A stretch of DNA of 64,000 nucleotides, taken from assembly GCF_003945595.2 (NCBI RefSeq), contig NW_024104421.1:8122001-8186000 (forward strand). Reading direction: 5' to 3'. Each line of letters starts with the position of its first letter. The stretch's first letter is position 1. This document shows, in pieces, positions 1 through 11,202 of this stretch. Under the pieces are notes generated by a model. That model saw only the letters and a program-made list of their open reading frames with translations, searched no databases and was not told the DNA's origin. Origin of the DNA: Pipra filicauda (Eukaryota; Chordata; Aves; Passeriformes; Pipridae). Position numbers and translations under genes: made by a program.

Positions 1-1250
1 ATTAGAAACCTTTACATGCAAAAATTCTATCATTTCCCTGTGTCATGATTCATTACCCTTACATTGACTGAAAGGACTGATCCAGCCAAAATCTACTAGC
101 TCTTCCCAGACTGCCTTCAAGAACTGGGATTGCAAAAAATTCCTCTACAGCAAAATGAAAAGTTGTTGCAATTAGCTTTCAAAATCTTACAGTCAGGTAG
201 TTTATAAAAATCCAAGGGGACGTGATTTCTGAGCTGGAAGAACCCTTTTCTTACTGTAAGATCTAAGGGAACTTCCAGCAGCAAGGGACAAACCTAAGGC
301 TGAGCAGAAGGGGGAGGGAGTGTTAGAAAAAAAGCCAACATAAATCCCTAAGGAAGGGACATTGGATATTAGACACACACATGAGCTTCTCTCCTGCTAG
401 TGAGCATTATCTGAAATTCTAAATCTTTCTTCTGTAAAACAAATTGCGTGGGCTTCAGAAATTAAGCTACAACTTCATTTCCTGCTTAAAAAGTGATCAG
501 TGGTGAGAGGAGACAGAGATGCCTGAAAAAAAGGTAAGTTTATGCAATAGGTGAACTACAGGTGATAAAGCTGTAGTAAGACAAAGGTGTATACAGTGGG
601 ACATCTGCACCCTAAGAGCCAGTTTGATAGGCACAACCGGTCACCATTTAGGCTTAAAAGCAGCAGGTAGGACCTACAGCATGCAGGCAACCTCAACAGC
701 CTTTGAGCATCTAAAGGTGACAGCTCAACCACATCTGTGAATGACAGAATAAAACATTCAGAAGACTTTGGTGGGAGGGACCTTCTACAGATGAATCAGA
801 AGAGATCAATGAAATGTGATGAAACTCTTTCATGTACTGTTTCACTCTGTTTTATTCCTGGCGTGTTTTGGTAGAAAATGCCACGCAAGTAAAATTTTAA
901 TTTTCACTTAAAACAAAATAAAAACCTAAAAATCAATGTGACATATTGGCAGCATGCAGAGCAGACACTTTATGCCTGACAGTCTGAGTTGTTTCACGAA
1001 GAATGAACTGCCTTATAGACAAAAACTGCTTTGCATGCATTATCAAGGATTTGCAGTAGTTAATTCTAGACCAGGGAATTACATTTCCCAGATATTCCAG
1101 GTCACTAGGCTTTTGGTTTTAGAATTTCTTCAGCTCAGACATTTATTACCTCATAAAATTGCAGCACCCCAAGCTATCAATATTTATGTAGGCTAGTTAT
1201 CCCACTAATAAACATAATTGCACTCTTACTTACTCAGAGACTGTACATAC
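1..1250 (-). other. KIAA1549: Intron after the last visible exon, partial
   Basis: Non-coding AT-rich DNA downstream of the exon at 1251-1310 in gene orientation. No further KIAA1549 exon was recognised. The small open frame at 954-1196 (plus) has no recognisable similarity and is probably chance. Confidence 0.8.
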
Positions 1251-1310
1251 CTGTTCTCACCCAGGAAGATTTCATCAACTGAGACACATTAAGCTTCGGA
1301 TAATGAAAGG
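1251..1310 (-). CDS. KIAA1549: KIAA1549 exon 7 (60 nt)
   Basis: A 60-nt exon completes the Pro codon left by the previous exon and reads FHYPKLNVSQLMKSSWVRT plus one base. The human form is FQYPQLNLSQLLKSSWVRT as recalled. The acceptor is TTTTTCCTCAG and the donor GTATGT. Both ends are phase 1 and the length is divisible by three, so skipping it would remove 20 residues without changing frame. It carries one sequon (NVS) and would lead toward the juxtamembrane region encoded below position 1. Confidence 0.95.
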
Positions 1311-4300
1311 CTGAGGAAAAAACAGAATGGAGGAAAAACATCCATAAGAACAGTATTCTCAACAACATAACAGACACAAAAAAAGAAGCCACTTCATAAT
1401 TTATACTGTCAGCAAGCATCTTATTTACACAGATGCATTACTGCTCCTGAGGCAATGCAGACACAACGGTAAGGAAAGTGCTCCAAACATACACTCCCCA
1501 GTTCATCTCTAACAAAAAGAAGCTAACTGAAACAGTCAGATTTATTATGGGAAAGATTTCAAGCTGCTGCACTGAGGTCATTGCTCCTAGAAATTTAAAA
1601 GCTCAGTGTCTGAATTCTGACTCTTACTGAGCTAGCTGCAGGATCAGACTTTTGCTCAAAGGGCAATGAGGCAACTCATGAGTGTCTCAGGATGAAAATA
1701 AGACCTTCTCTGAGGCAGAAACTACATGGAAGCACTAAATGTAAAGCAGAGAACTAAATACATATGATTTGTGTTCCAGACTTGTGCAGGGGGAAGCATT
1801 TAAAAAAACCACACCACCTTGATCTAAAAAACAAAACAAAAAATTAAAAAACCCCCAAACACAAATAAGTGCAGGTAGAAACGTTGCTATAGACCAATCT
1901 CGTGGACTTTTGTGTTTGGCTTGGTGGGTTCAAGCTTAATTTCTAAATTTTTCCAAAAAACCACTGCTCCAGAGTAAAATCCTTGCTCCAGTGAAGTAAA
2001 AATATCTATTTCTACTGACTTCAGTATGGATAAGATTTTTCCCAAGGTTTCCACTGGAGAGCAGTAAAGACATGTTGGGAAAGAAGTGAAGATGGGGGCT
2101 GGGCCAACAGTTTCCTCAAGGGAAGTTTTAAGCTTCACTATGGCAATATGGAAAAGGAACCGTCTTAACTTTCTCAAAATATTTAATCCAGATGCAGTTT
2201 GCTAAGCATTATACAAAGGTTAATTTTTAAACCATTTCATGGATAGAAAGAATGCAGCACACAACAATTAAATGACCTGGCCCATGTTGGATCAATTTAG
2301 AGTAAAGACGTCTTCAGTTGTAGAATAGTTTGCCACTATCACATGTTTCAGAGAAACAGAAAATGACAATTTTTCTAATTTAATGATGCAGTAATTTATA
2401 GAGAAGCTGTCCTCTGTCAGTGTACCTAAAAACTGATTCTTTTGCCCCTTAAAAAACTTAGGAATTCTTTTGCTAAGGCAAAAGCCAAAGAATCACTAGT
2501 TACATTTACCTTTTATTTTCATAGATTTATAAATATTCCTATTGGGAATAAAAATTTGGTTCTGCCACCTTCATTTCAATAACAGCACCACTGGTTTCAA
2601 GAGGACCACCTGAGGGGTACTTTGTGACTTAGTATTCAGAAGGGTATCAGAACATGGTCCGTTTTTTCTGAACGGGAAACACTGGCCCTCTATACAAGTG
2701 ACGAGGATGCATTAAATTTCCAAAACTCTCAGACACACAAAAAGCACCTCACAGTCCATTTAAACACACACATTTATTTTTGGCATCCTGCTACTTGATT
2801 CCTCTGATTGTAGTTTTTCGATTGGAATTCTATTTATTCTGGTCACACAATTGTTTACTTCAATTTAGATATACAACCTGAACAAAAAAGCATAAACTAA
2901 ACTCAATCTGTTGTTTTCCAAAGCATGGAAAGAGCCTGATAAGGAAATCAAAAACCTTACAGTGACCATAATGCTTTGAACTGCTTGCAGTTGCGAGCTT
3001 TTTCTTCTTTTAAACTAAAATCATGTTTTGCTTCAATACTTAATGTGCTCTTCACACTTTTTCTAATTAGTACTTGAAAATGATTTAATTCATGCAAATT
3101 GCTGGGTGACTATTCACTTAAACTTTTCACAGAATTAATGCAATTTAAAAATAAACCAACTTGAGCAGAAAATCTTGACACTGAAAAGGAAGATGTGCTG
3201 TGATTATCGGCAACTAAGGCTGAGTTCTAAAACCCGAAGAAGAATGCACGAAATAATGGACACTTGTACAGCTGAGAAGTGCTCAGAAGCAAATCCAGGT
3301 TCTAACTCTTATTCCACAGGTCACTCATGTGTCCCACTAACACACATGTGGTCAGATTATGAGCTCATCTGGAGTCTCAGCACTGCAGCAAGATCATATT
3401 TGCAAGATTTCTAATGTCCCCTGGAACTAACAATTTAAACAGCACAAACTGATTGTTATTCTGAGGGGGAAGCTGGATAGACAAAATGCAATTATTAGTT
3501 AGATTGCAGCTGGTCTGCTAATGACTATAGATGCATTAATGAAGTAGATGCTAGCATCATTAGAAGATTCTAACAGGCAGCCCTGAAGCACCATACCGTG
3601 TAACAGCATCGATTCAACGCTGACTGAAAAGGCAAAGGGTCACCCAGTCACCCAGAGACCTACGGACAGCAGTCTGAAGCACATCACTCAGGCAGCGTGG
3701 CCTTTGCCAGATGCTCCAAGGATTTCTGACTCTCTCCTACAGAGATGTGTGGGACCACGCAGGATAGAACCTGTATTATGTTGATTGTTCTTATTTCTCA
3801 TAAATGGAGGAATGGTAATAAAAAGCATGGAGGGAATGCAGTATTTGGGGAAAGAAGGCATTAACTGAATAATAAGATTCCATGCAAATACCAGGGGTGT
3901 GAGCAATAGCAACACACTGTGTCTGTTAGAAGCCTGATCCAAAACTGCCAAATATTTCTGCAGTCTTTGGACTGTATCATACAATTTCATATTATCCTAT
4001 TGGCCTTGCAATATCTCTATGACAGCCAAAATAGATGACATGCATCAAAGTGCTACTTAGCACTGAAAAAATAGCAAGTCCCAAGGCAACTCTCTCTATT
4101 TAAAGTCATAATAAAAACAAAGAGATTTATTCAGGGGAAGTTCATGAAGGCAAATGCTGCTCATCAACTCCACAGCTAGCCTCTGCCTGTCCTTCAAGAC
4201 ATTTTCCAGCCATAAAAAGATAATAAATACGTTATTTCCTATTATTTTTAATGAACTAGCACTCAAAACCTGTGATTAAACTTGGTTTTCTTTCTGCTGA

Positions 4301-5953
4301 CATGTAGGTCATGACCATCTAACCAACTTACAATCTGAAACGTGAAATATAAGGTGGACAACATAAAATAAGCATGCTGGAAGGTGTAAACCTGACATTT
4401 GAATGTAAGTATGTTGCTGAAGTCACATAGAAGTCTTGTGAGGAAAGAAGAAAGTCTGGAAGTTTCCAGGTTTGGTCATTTCAACAGCCCTATTCCTGCA
4501 CAGAACAGTCCAATTCTGTCAAACTAGCAACTTTCACTACTGATCCTGACTCTGAGTGGGGAAAAAAGCAGACAAAAAATTCCTGGTGCTAATGATGTAC
4601 TGCACAGGGACAAACCCACATAGTTAAAAGTATAATCAGTTATATTTACGTGAATAAAAACAGTGAGAGGACTGTGTGTGAAAGGCAAAGCAAAACAACA
4701 AGTGGCAGGGAGCAAATAGATTTCTTCCAACAAGGTTCATATTCAGGATATTGATGTGAAGGTCTCACTTCACTTAACAGAGAAGTGCACAAGCAGCTTT
4801 TCCTCAGTATGTATCAGCTTCAACCCCTGAAGCTGGGAGTTGAGCCCTGACAGCTCAGCTCACCTACAAATATTTTCTTTTTCTTCAGATGCAGGCTATA
4901 AAATCATATACAGAGCCCTAAAGGGGAAAAAGAAAAGTTACCACCAAGAGTATTACCTGTTAGCATGCCTGATAACTAAGGCACAAATGGCATAGAACAG
5001 TATGGCATGGAACATTTCATATTTACACAGAAACAATAACATACGTAAATTGTTTATATGTGAATATCCGTGATTCCCAGAAAAACTCATACTGAAAATA
5101 GAGGGCTGCATATTAATTTGCACAGACTAAAGCAGCTGTCTAAGGAAGACCTTCAGAACACCTTCACTGCTACAACTGCTTGGTGGACCAAGGCAGAGCA
5201 TGAATGCAGAGATTTCAGGGTCTAGAAAACAAAAACATTGAGGCGTCTTCCTGCCAAAGTAGCTTTGAGGATCTGGCTGTTGGTCACCTTCAACAGACTG
5301 TTGAATAAGATGTCTCAAGAAGGATCTGCCCAGTGCTGCTGAGCCTTTGGACAGGATTTCTGGCTCTGAATACTGAAGATCTAAAATCCTTAGGCTCAAA
5401 ATACAGTCACAGCAACAGTGCAAACAACTGCAGAAACAGCTAAAAATAACTGGGTGTGGTTGCCTCACTGACAAAAGCGTTTGAGCTACATTCATTAATA
5501 CTGGGCTCACTGACAGATGGACCCATAGGTCTAATAGTATGAGAAACTGTGCTCCCACTTTGCCAACTTATCAAACAGCACCATATCTGGTATTCCAGAA
5601 CAGTGGCTACAAACACATCGAGGCACTACTGAGACCAAATTAGAGCAATTCAAACCAAAATGTGCTGTCCTGCAGTGGGCTCAATCTACAGCAAATTTGA
5701 GTTCCTCTGACAACAAGCAAGTCAAATACTGACAAGATATTCCTTAATTTAGGATGCCATATCCACCAAATCCACATGTTTTCTACATTGCAAAATTTGG
5801 GAAGACCTCATTATTCCTAAAAATCCTGACCTCCTCACTCTTTCTACTTTACTTGGCTTTCTCATTGACATGTGAGCTACCACAGGACTCCACCACCATT
5901 GCTCTGGAATCATCACGAGGCACTATACACATGCAGGTAACACAGGTAGAGCT

Positions 5954-5984
5954 CCTGCTACAAGCAGGAAATTTCAAATTTCCT
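5954..5984. repeat. Two overlapping short inverted repeats
   Basis: CCTGCT-ACA-AGCAGG is immediately overlapped by AGGAAATTT-C-AAATTTCCT. It lies just before a CR1 tail. Confidence 0.85.
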
Positions 5985-6010
5985 CAGTACCATCAAAAAA
6001 GGAAAAAAAT

Positions 6011-6070
6011 AGAAACATAGAATTGTTTGGGCTGGAAAGGACCTTAAAGGTCATCTGGTTCCAACCCCAA
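6011..6070 (-). mobile_element. CR1 LINE 3' end fragment
   Basis: The plus strand reads AACATAGAATTGTTTGGGCT followed by GGAAAGGACCTTAAAGGTCATCTGGTTCC-like sequence. This is the reverse complement of the CR1 3' end, so the element lies on the minus strand, the same orientation as KIAA1549. Only about 60 nt are recognisable, as expected for a 5'-truncated, decayed copy. Confidence 0.85.
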
Positions 6071-6566
6071 GGAGAACAGTGTACATGCATTTTCAGTAGG
6101 AACACTTTTCCTCTATGACCACCTTCTCTTTCAGGATACACTGGCCTTGGTAGAAATTGTTATCACTTAATTGCACTGTAGCTCCATTGCATAATCCAGA
6201 AGATGGATTTGCAGCAAAGGGCAACCTGCAAATGCACTAGAAATTATAATTTCAGAATATGTGGACAAAACTGAAAACCGTAAGACCCAATGTAGTATAT
6301 CACAGGAGAAAAAAAGCCCCACAATCAAATATATTACCCAAGAGACCAAAAATTAAATAAATTCTAGGTCAAACGTTTAAAAGAGATGACACAGAGCAAA
6401 GAGAACTGTCTTTCAAGCAATCAAGGCAAGAGCAACATTTAATTTGAATTCAGTGAGGAAAAAAAGACCACAACCCCACAACCTGAGACGTTCTGTGGCC
6501 TCGCAAGAACAAAAGAAATGCTAGTCATTTATGGACAGGGATTCTCAAGACTTTTGGTCCTGGTTG

Positions 6567-6626
6567 CATTAAATACAGCTACCACTGCACAGGCTCCATT
6601 AAGTACAGCTACCACTGCACAAGCAC
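6567..6626. repeat. 30-nt tandem duplication
   Basis: Two adjacent 30-nt copies share AGTACAGCTACCACTGCACA-type sequence (one reads AATACAGC, the other AGTACAGC) with only a few differences. It is intronic with no known function. Confidence 0.85.
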
Positions 6627-7550
6627 ACACTCTATGTGAGACCAAATGAGAGCAGAAATGCTTAAAGAAAATGAGTCAACAACCTCATACATTTTTAAAT
6701 TGAGTATGGTAGTAGAGGGATCAAAATTACTGAAACATTAAAATAAAAAGCTTCAAAAAATTAGTACTTTTAAATTACTTCTAGTAAATGGGGAAGTATC
6801 CTGTGCATCTTACACAGATTGAAAGATGTTAAGTAGAGCAATTTCTGTTGACAGTCACTCTCTTTATAGTATCTTCACTGACATACACAGCTGCATACTG
6901 AACATCAGCTAGCATCAGGCCTGATTTTCCACTAGATGTCTAACTGTATTGCAAAACTCACTGTGTTAGATGTTGTGCACCTCTACAGCTCACAGAAATA
7001 ACTCCAAAAATTAAAAATCTGCACTGGAAAGCAAAGTGACATAGGAGAATCAGGGAATTAATGGACTGAGTTAACAGTAACACCCACCAGAAGGGAAAAG
7101 CAAGTACTGTTCTCTCATGATCTTGCTTATATTCATGAGTCATCTGAAAATTCTAACCAAACCTGAGTTGTCAAGGCTGCATGTCAAGCAAGCTCTGCTA
7201 GGCAGGTAGTGCCTATTCATCCAAGTTTAGGATGATGATGGTCTGAAAAAAATTATTTGCAATGCAAATTGTACATGAAAAGTGAGAGATATACTTAAAA
7301 GATAATACCTTAAAACACAGTAGACTACTCAAAAAAAGCACTGCTGCTGAATAACAAGTAACTTAGATAGACTACAGGGGCAAATAAAAGCTTATGTGGC
7401 CAGTGTCCCAGGCCTTCTAAAAGTCAGAGACACAGTTAAGTGCTACAGAAAGCCCAAGGTAGTAAACTCTGCTGAGAAGCAGCAAAGGCCTCTGTAGACA
7501 TACTCACAGACACACTTTGGATTGCACTTCACAGCAATAACGTGATTTTC

Positions 7551-7566
7551 TTTTTTTTTTTTTTTT
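7551..7566. repeat. Poly-T tract (16 nt)
   Basis: Uninterrupted T run in the intron upstream (in plus coordinates) of the exon at 7835-8018. Confidence 0.95.
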
Positions 7567-7834
7567 ATCTGAACTAAGACCAGGGGACTAATGAAGCCAA
7601 GGTTAAACACAACTGGCCCATCACAAAAGGTAAGTTATGATGACAAAAGCAACAAGCTGCTGTATCACCGATATGTGAGCAGAAAGTGGCACAGATTTGC
7701 TCTGTAGAATTCATGATACAAGTTATGTACTCCAACGTGCATTATCACTTATGTGCAAAATTACTTTAAAATTGTAGAGAGGAAAGATGCTAGAAAGAAG
7801 TATTTTGCAGCACTGGCTAACAGCAAGTACTCAC

Positions 7835-8018
7835 GTTCAGCAATTTGCTGCACAGGAAAGCCCAGATAGAAGCTGAACTCCACCACGGACAAGTTCCTCA
7901 GCTGCTCACTGACTTCGGACCCATTTAGAAAACCGGATCTATCTCGGATGGCAAAAACAATGCTCACGGGGCCTTGTCGAAACGCTACCCCAGGCCTGAT
8001 CAGAGTTATGTTCAGTAT
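7835..8018 (-). CDS. KIAA1549: KIAA1549 exon 6 (184 nt), SEA-like core
   Basis: The exon encodes 61 residues from ILNITLIRPG through FLNGSEVSEQLRNLSVVEFS to QQIAE, plus the first base of a Pro codon. The acceptor is TTTTCAG and the donor GTGAGT. FLNGSEVSE-LRNLSVVEFSFYLG is nearly invariant against human KIAA1549 from memory, making this the most conserved exon in the window. The helix followed by a beta strand reading LSVVEFSFYL resembles the cleavage strand of SEA domains (G-S-V-V-V), but with Leu in place of the Gly. Sequons are NIT, NGS and NLS. The SEA assignment is inference from pattern; orthology is well supported. Confidence 0.96.
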
Positions 8019-9373
8019 CTGAAAAGACAGGATTGAAGCAGGGTCAGCAAAATCAAGTCACTGGCATTTTCATTCATTCCTTTACAGACTTTTTTCCCCA
8101 CCTAATATGAAAAAGCGACAATTCACATCAAAACAGAGGAACATCTGTTCCAGATTGGTTCTGCCTGTTGAACCTCTCAGAAGAGGCAAAGTTACATGTG
8201 AATTCCTCTTCTAAGAGTTATCCTTTAAAGTCAGTCATAATCCAGAATGATCTGAAAGCTACTGTCCAGAAAATGATGAAAAAAACCACCTAGCAGGACA
8301 GTCAGCAAAATAGATCTAGTTGTAAAAAAAGTCTCAGATGAATGCCAAACTGCATGGAACAGACAGGAAGGAATCATGGTAAAGAAACATTTTGAAAATG
8401 GATGATCTCTTGGTTAAAACCTCCTGCACCATGCACACCCAAAACCCCACCACTGGTTAGAAGCCTTATTTTGGCAGCAATGTACACAGCAGCTGCGTTC
8501 ATGCAGATAAACCTCCTCTAGACAGTAAGGAAGTATTTAAAATAAGTTTTCTAAGCTGATTGTCCAAGAAATGGTTCTGCATGTTCTGTCTTCAGTCTGT
8601 GCAGTCACATTGTGTCAGTTGTACATTTGTACAGTTCCGAGCCCTTTTCTATATGTACTACACAGTACCTTACGTACTAGAAAGTTTATGCCATTTTTCC
8701 TCCTGATTTTATCTCAGGGTACCACAGATAGGCATTTATGGTGTCAGTTAAACAACATGATATAATTTTTACTGATTTTGGTATTGCAACAAAGTTAGAT
8801 TAAATTTAAGAACTCAGAAGAGGGAGTTGGTCTCATCAAACTGAATTAGTGACTTTTCAGGGAGTTTTAACCTCTGCTGTGTGATTCAGCACCCAGCACA
8901 TATGCAATACCTGTCATGTATGAAGTTCCAGCAGCAGCTGTCAGAGATATCATATACTGTAAGTATTTCTAGACCTCAGAAGCAACCAGCATGTTTGGTC
9001 ACGTGACGGCAGATTGCATATAACTCCTATATTCCCTCACAGAATCCCCTGCATGGCAATGAGACCTGAAAGTTGTCTTCCAACAAAAACTTTTTAACTA
9101 CACCGTACTCTCTTATAGTAATATCTGATGGGAATTATTTTGATAAGGGTTGGAACAGTTTTTATTTGAAAAACTACAAACCCTATCATATTCAATAACG
9201 CTTTTGCATATAAGTCATCATCTTGGGTCAGTCTTTCAAAAAGCTTGAAACCAGGGGGATATGTGCAAGTTGCAGTCAGTGAACACCTAACTCATTTTAC
9301 TGTCTGGATGAAACACAGGACAACCAAAGGTGAGGAAAAAAGGGACAGACACAAAACATGCTTATCTTCTTAC
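8019..9373 (-). other. KIAA1549: Intron between exons 5 and 6 (about 1.36 kb)
   Basis: Intron with donor GTAAGA and acceptor TTTTCAG. No repeats or additional coding signals were recognised. Confidence 0.85.
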
Positions 9374-9501
9374 CTGCACAGTGAAGTTGTAGAACTCCTG
9401 GTGTTTGTTCACCTCCAGGAATGCCATTGTCAGCCCTTTCTCAATGTGCTGGCTAAAGTTGCAGAACCCAATATCCATATTTCTAGGTACAAACTGAAGC
9501 A
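9374..9501 (-). CDS. KIAA1549: KIAA1549 exon 5 (128 nt)
   Basis: The exon starts in phase 1 (Val completed by TG) and reads LQFVPRNMDIGFCNFSQHIE, then a helix-like EKGLTMAFLEVNKHQE and NFTVQ. The acceptor is GTCTTCAG and the donor GTAAGA. It opens the second folded module. The single Cys in GFCNFSQ is conserved with human and could pair with the VCD Cys at the end of the large exon; that pairing is inference. Sequons are present at NFS and NFT. The end is phase 0, matching the next exon. Confidence 0.96.
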
Positions 9502-11024
9502 CTGAAGACAAAGGGCACACATTATTCCTGCAGATAAGTATTTCCACGAGAAAGAATAAAACAAGCAACAGAATCCAAAGGGCTATCATTTTTTTTTCAT
9601 GGAGCTCTGGACTTATTCAGTGAAACACTGGGTAAAAATACAGTAGAAATACATTTTGTGCTGCTGCAGTAAATTCTCAACTCACTAATATCTGTTGCAG
9701 CAGTAATTAGATTACTGAAAGATACTAGTGACAAAATACCTGCTGTTTCCTCCTGTATACTAAAAGACCTTCACTTCATACATGTGGCTAACTTCACATG
9801 ATTTGAACACTAAATTGGCCTCACTGAAATCCCTAGTACCCAACAGCTCCATGAAAATCTTCAGGAAAAAAAGCAACAAATATCTTTTGCTTGTAGACTG
9901 AAATACAAGTATTTAGCTTGTCTAAAAAACCATGACTGCACTTTAGCATCACCCTAACACTTTCAAAACACTAAATTAGCACATAATCTTTTAAATTTAG
10001 ATACATTTTAAAGTCTTTCAGAGGAGAGAAAGAGCGAGCACAGGAGAGAAACACTGAGCATAGGGGAATGTGATCAGGCGCACAGACTTAACTACATGCA
10101 CATCTGTGGATTTCCACATAGTCTTACCCCAAAAAAAGCCATATTAGGTTACAGACCCTAATAGCAATGTTATACCAGGTTCAAGAACAGAAAATATGTC
10201 AACTGCCTATCTATATAACCATGTTAAGCAGTGGAAAAAGACATCACACCTGTACAATTGAAAAAGTGATGTCTTGCAATACAATTATTAACAAAAGCAA
10301 AACCAACAAATGAAACATACCCAAATAACAGTACTATATTGACATTTATTACCTCTCTGCCTGTATGCTCAATCCCTGTCACTACCTCATTACACAGTCA
10401 ACCAACCAGGCAGGCAGTTTCATCATGCAAATAGGACTTGGAAGATTTTAAATGACACCATTGAGTCTCAAAATCTGTTACACGGGTGCTATTTTGCTTT
10501 AGATTATTAATAGTCATGAACTTCACATAAACTGCTGCAATACAGCAGCCATGGAAAGCTAAATACTACATAAGCAATCCTACTGCTCACATACATGAGC
10601 AATCAATCCTCCTGCTCACCAATTCTCCTACATTATGACAACACAAAAAAGTAGCATTTAACATAAACTTAATTTGAAACTTGACACAGGCATTACAAAG
10701 TAGCTGCACTATGATTTTATGAATAAATATTTCACAGCATATTTTTCTCTTCTTGCCTTTTGAAGCAAGAAAAAGAGCACATCTATTTCGCAATGTACTA
10801 AAAAAGAAATTCCTGAAAAAATCATGAAATTATGGGGTTAGCAGTTTACAATTTATCATCTCTCAACCACGGACTTGTCAAATCTGTCACTAAAAATGTA
10901 GAATTAAGATTCACCACAGTAGAACACAGGGTTTTGACTCAATCTTGCATACGTAATCACAAGTGAAGAAGTGTGAATCAATATGAAGTTACCTTTCCCC
11001 CTCTTTGTATCAGGAGGTACTCAC
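9502..11024 (-). other. KIAA1549: Intron between exons 4 and 5 (about 1.5 kb)
   Basis: Intron with donor GTGAGT and acceptor GTCTTCAG. AT-rich, with no recognised repeat or gene. Confidence 0.85.
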
Positions 11025-11202
11025 CTGTCTGAACTTGAAATCTGTTGTCTGGCACAGTGAAAGAAGGATGCAGTGAGAGGATCATGGGGGCCTCACCACG
11101 AAGGAGACTGCTGTTCACAAGCACATTTATGACAGCTATTGCCGTGTAAACAAAAGGACCTGATGTCACCAAGAAAGCAAATTTGGGGGAAATTTTATAA
11201 AC
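11025..11202 (-). CDS. KIAA1549: KIAA1549 exon 4 (178 nt)
   Basis: This exon encodes 59 residues from VYKISPKFAF to RFQVQT plus one base of the next codon. A T-rich tract ending GGTAG precedes it and GTGAGT follows it. The core FLVTSGPFVYTAIAVINVLV and the end PDNRFQVQT are almost identical to the human protein as I recall it, whereas the first few residues (ISPK against human LFTD) differ. It forms the strand-helix-strand part of the first folded ectodomain module and carries one sequon (NSS). The phases are 0 in and 1 out, matching both neighbours. Confidence 0.96.

Larger units (their letters stand above)
1311..7834 (-). other. KIAA1549: Intron between exons 6 and 7 (about 6.5 kb)
   Basis: AT-rich intron bounded by GTGAGT and CTCAG. 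It contains a short CR1 tail (6011-6070), a 30-nt tandem duplication (6567-6626), a 16-T run (7551-7566) and an octamer-containing AT-rich stretch near 3060-3170. A 143-codon minus-strand open frame at 5127-5558 has no recognised family and lacks supporting signals. Nothing else was identified. Confidence 0.8.

Noticed and set aside
5127..5558. 143-codon minus-strand open frame in the intron after exon 6
   Set aside because: No recognised family, no convincing splice sites at its ends, and the known human exon order has nothing between the flanking exons.
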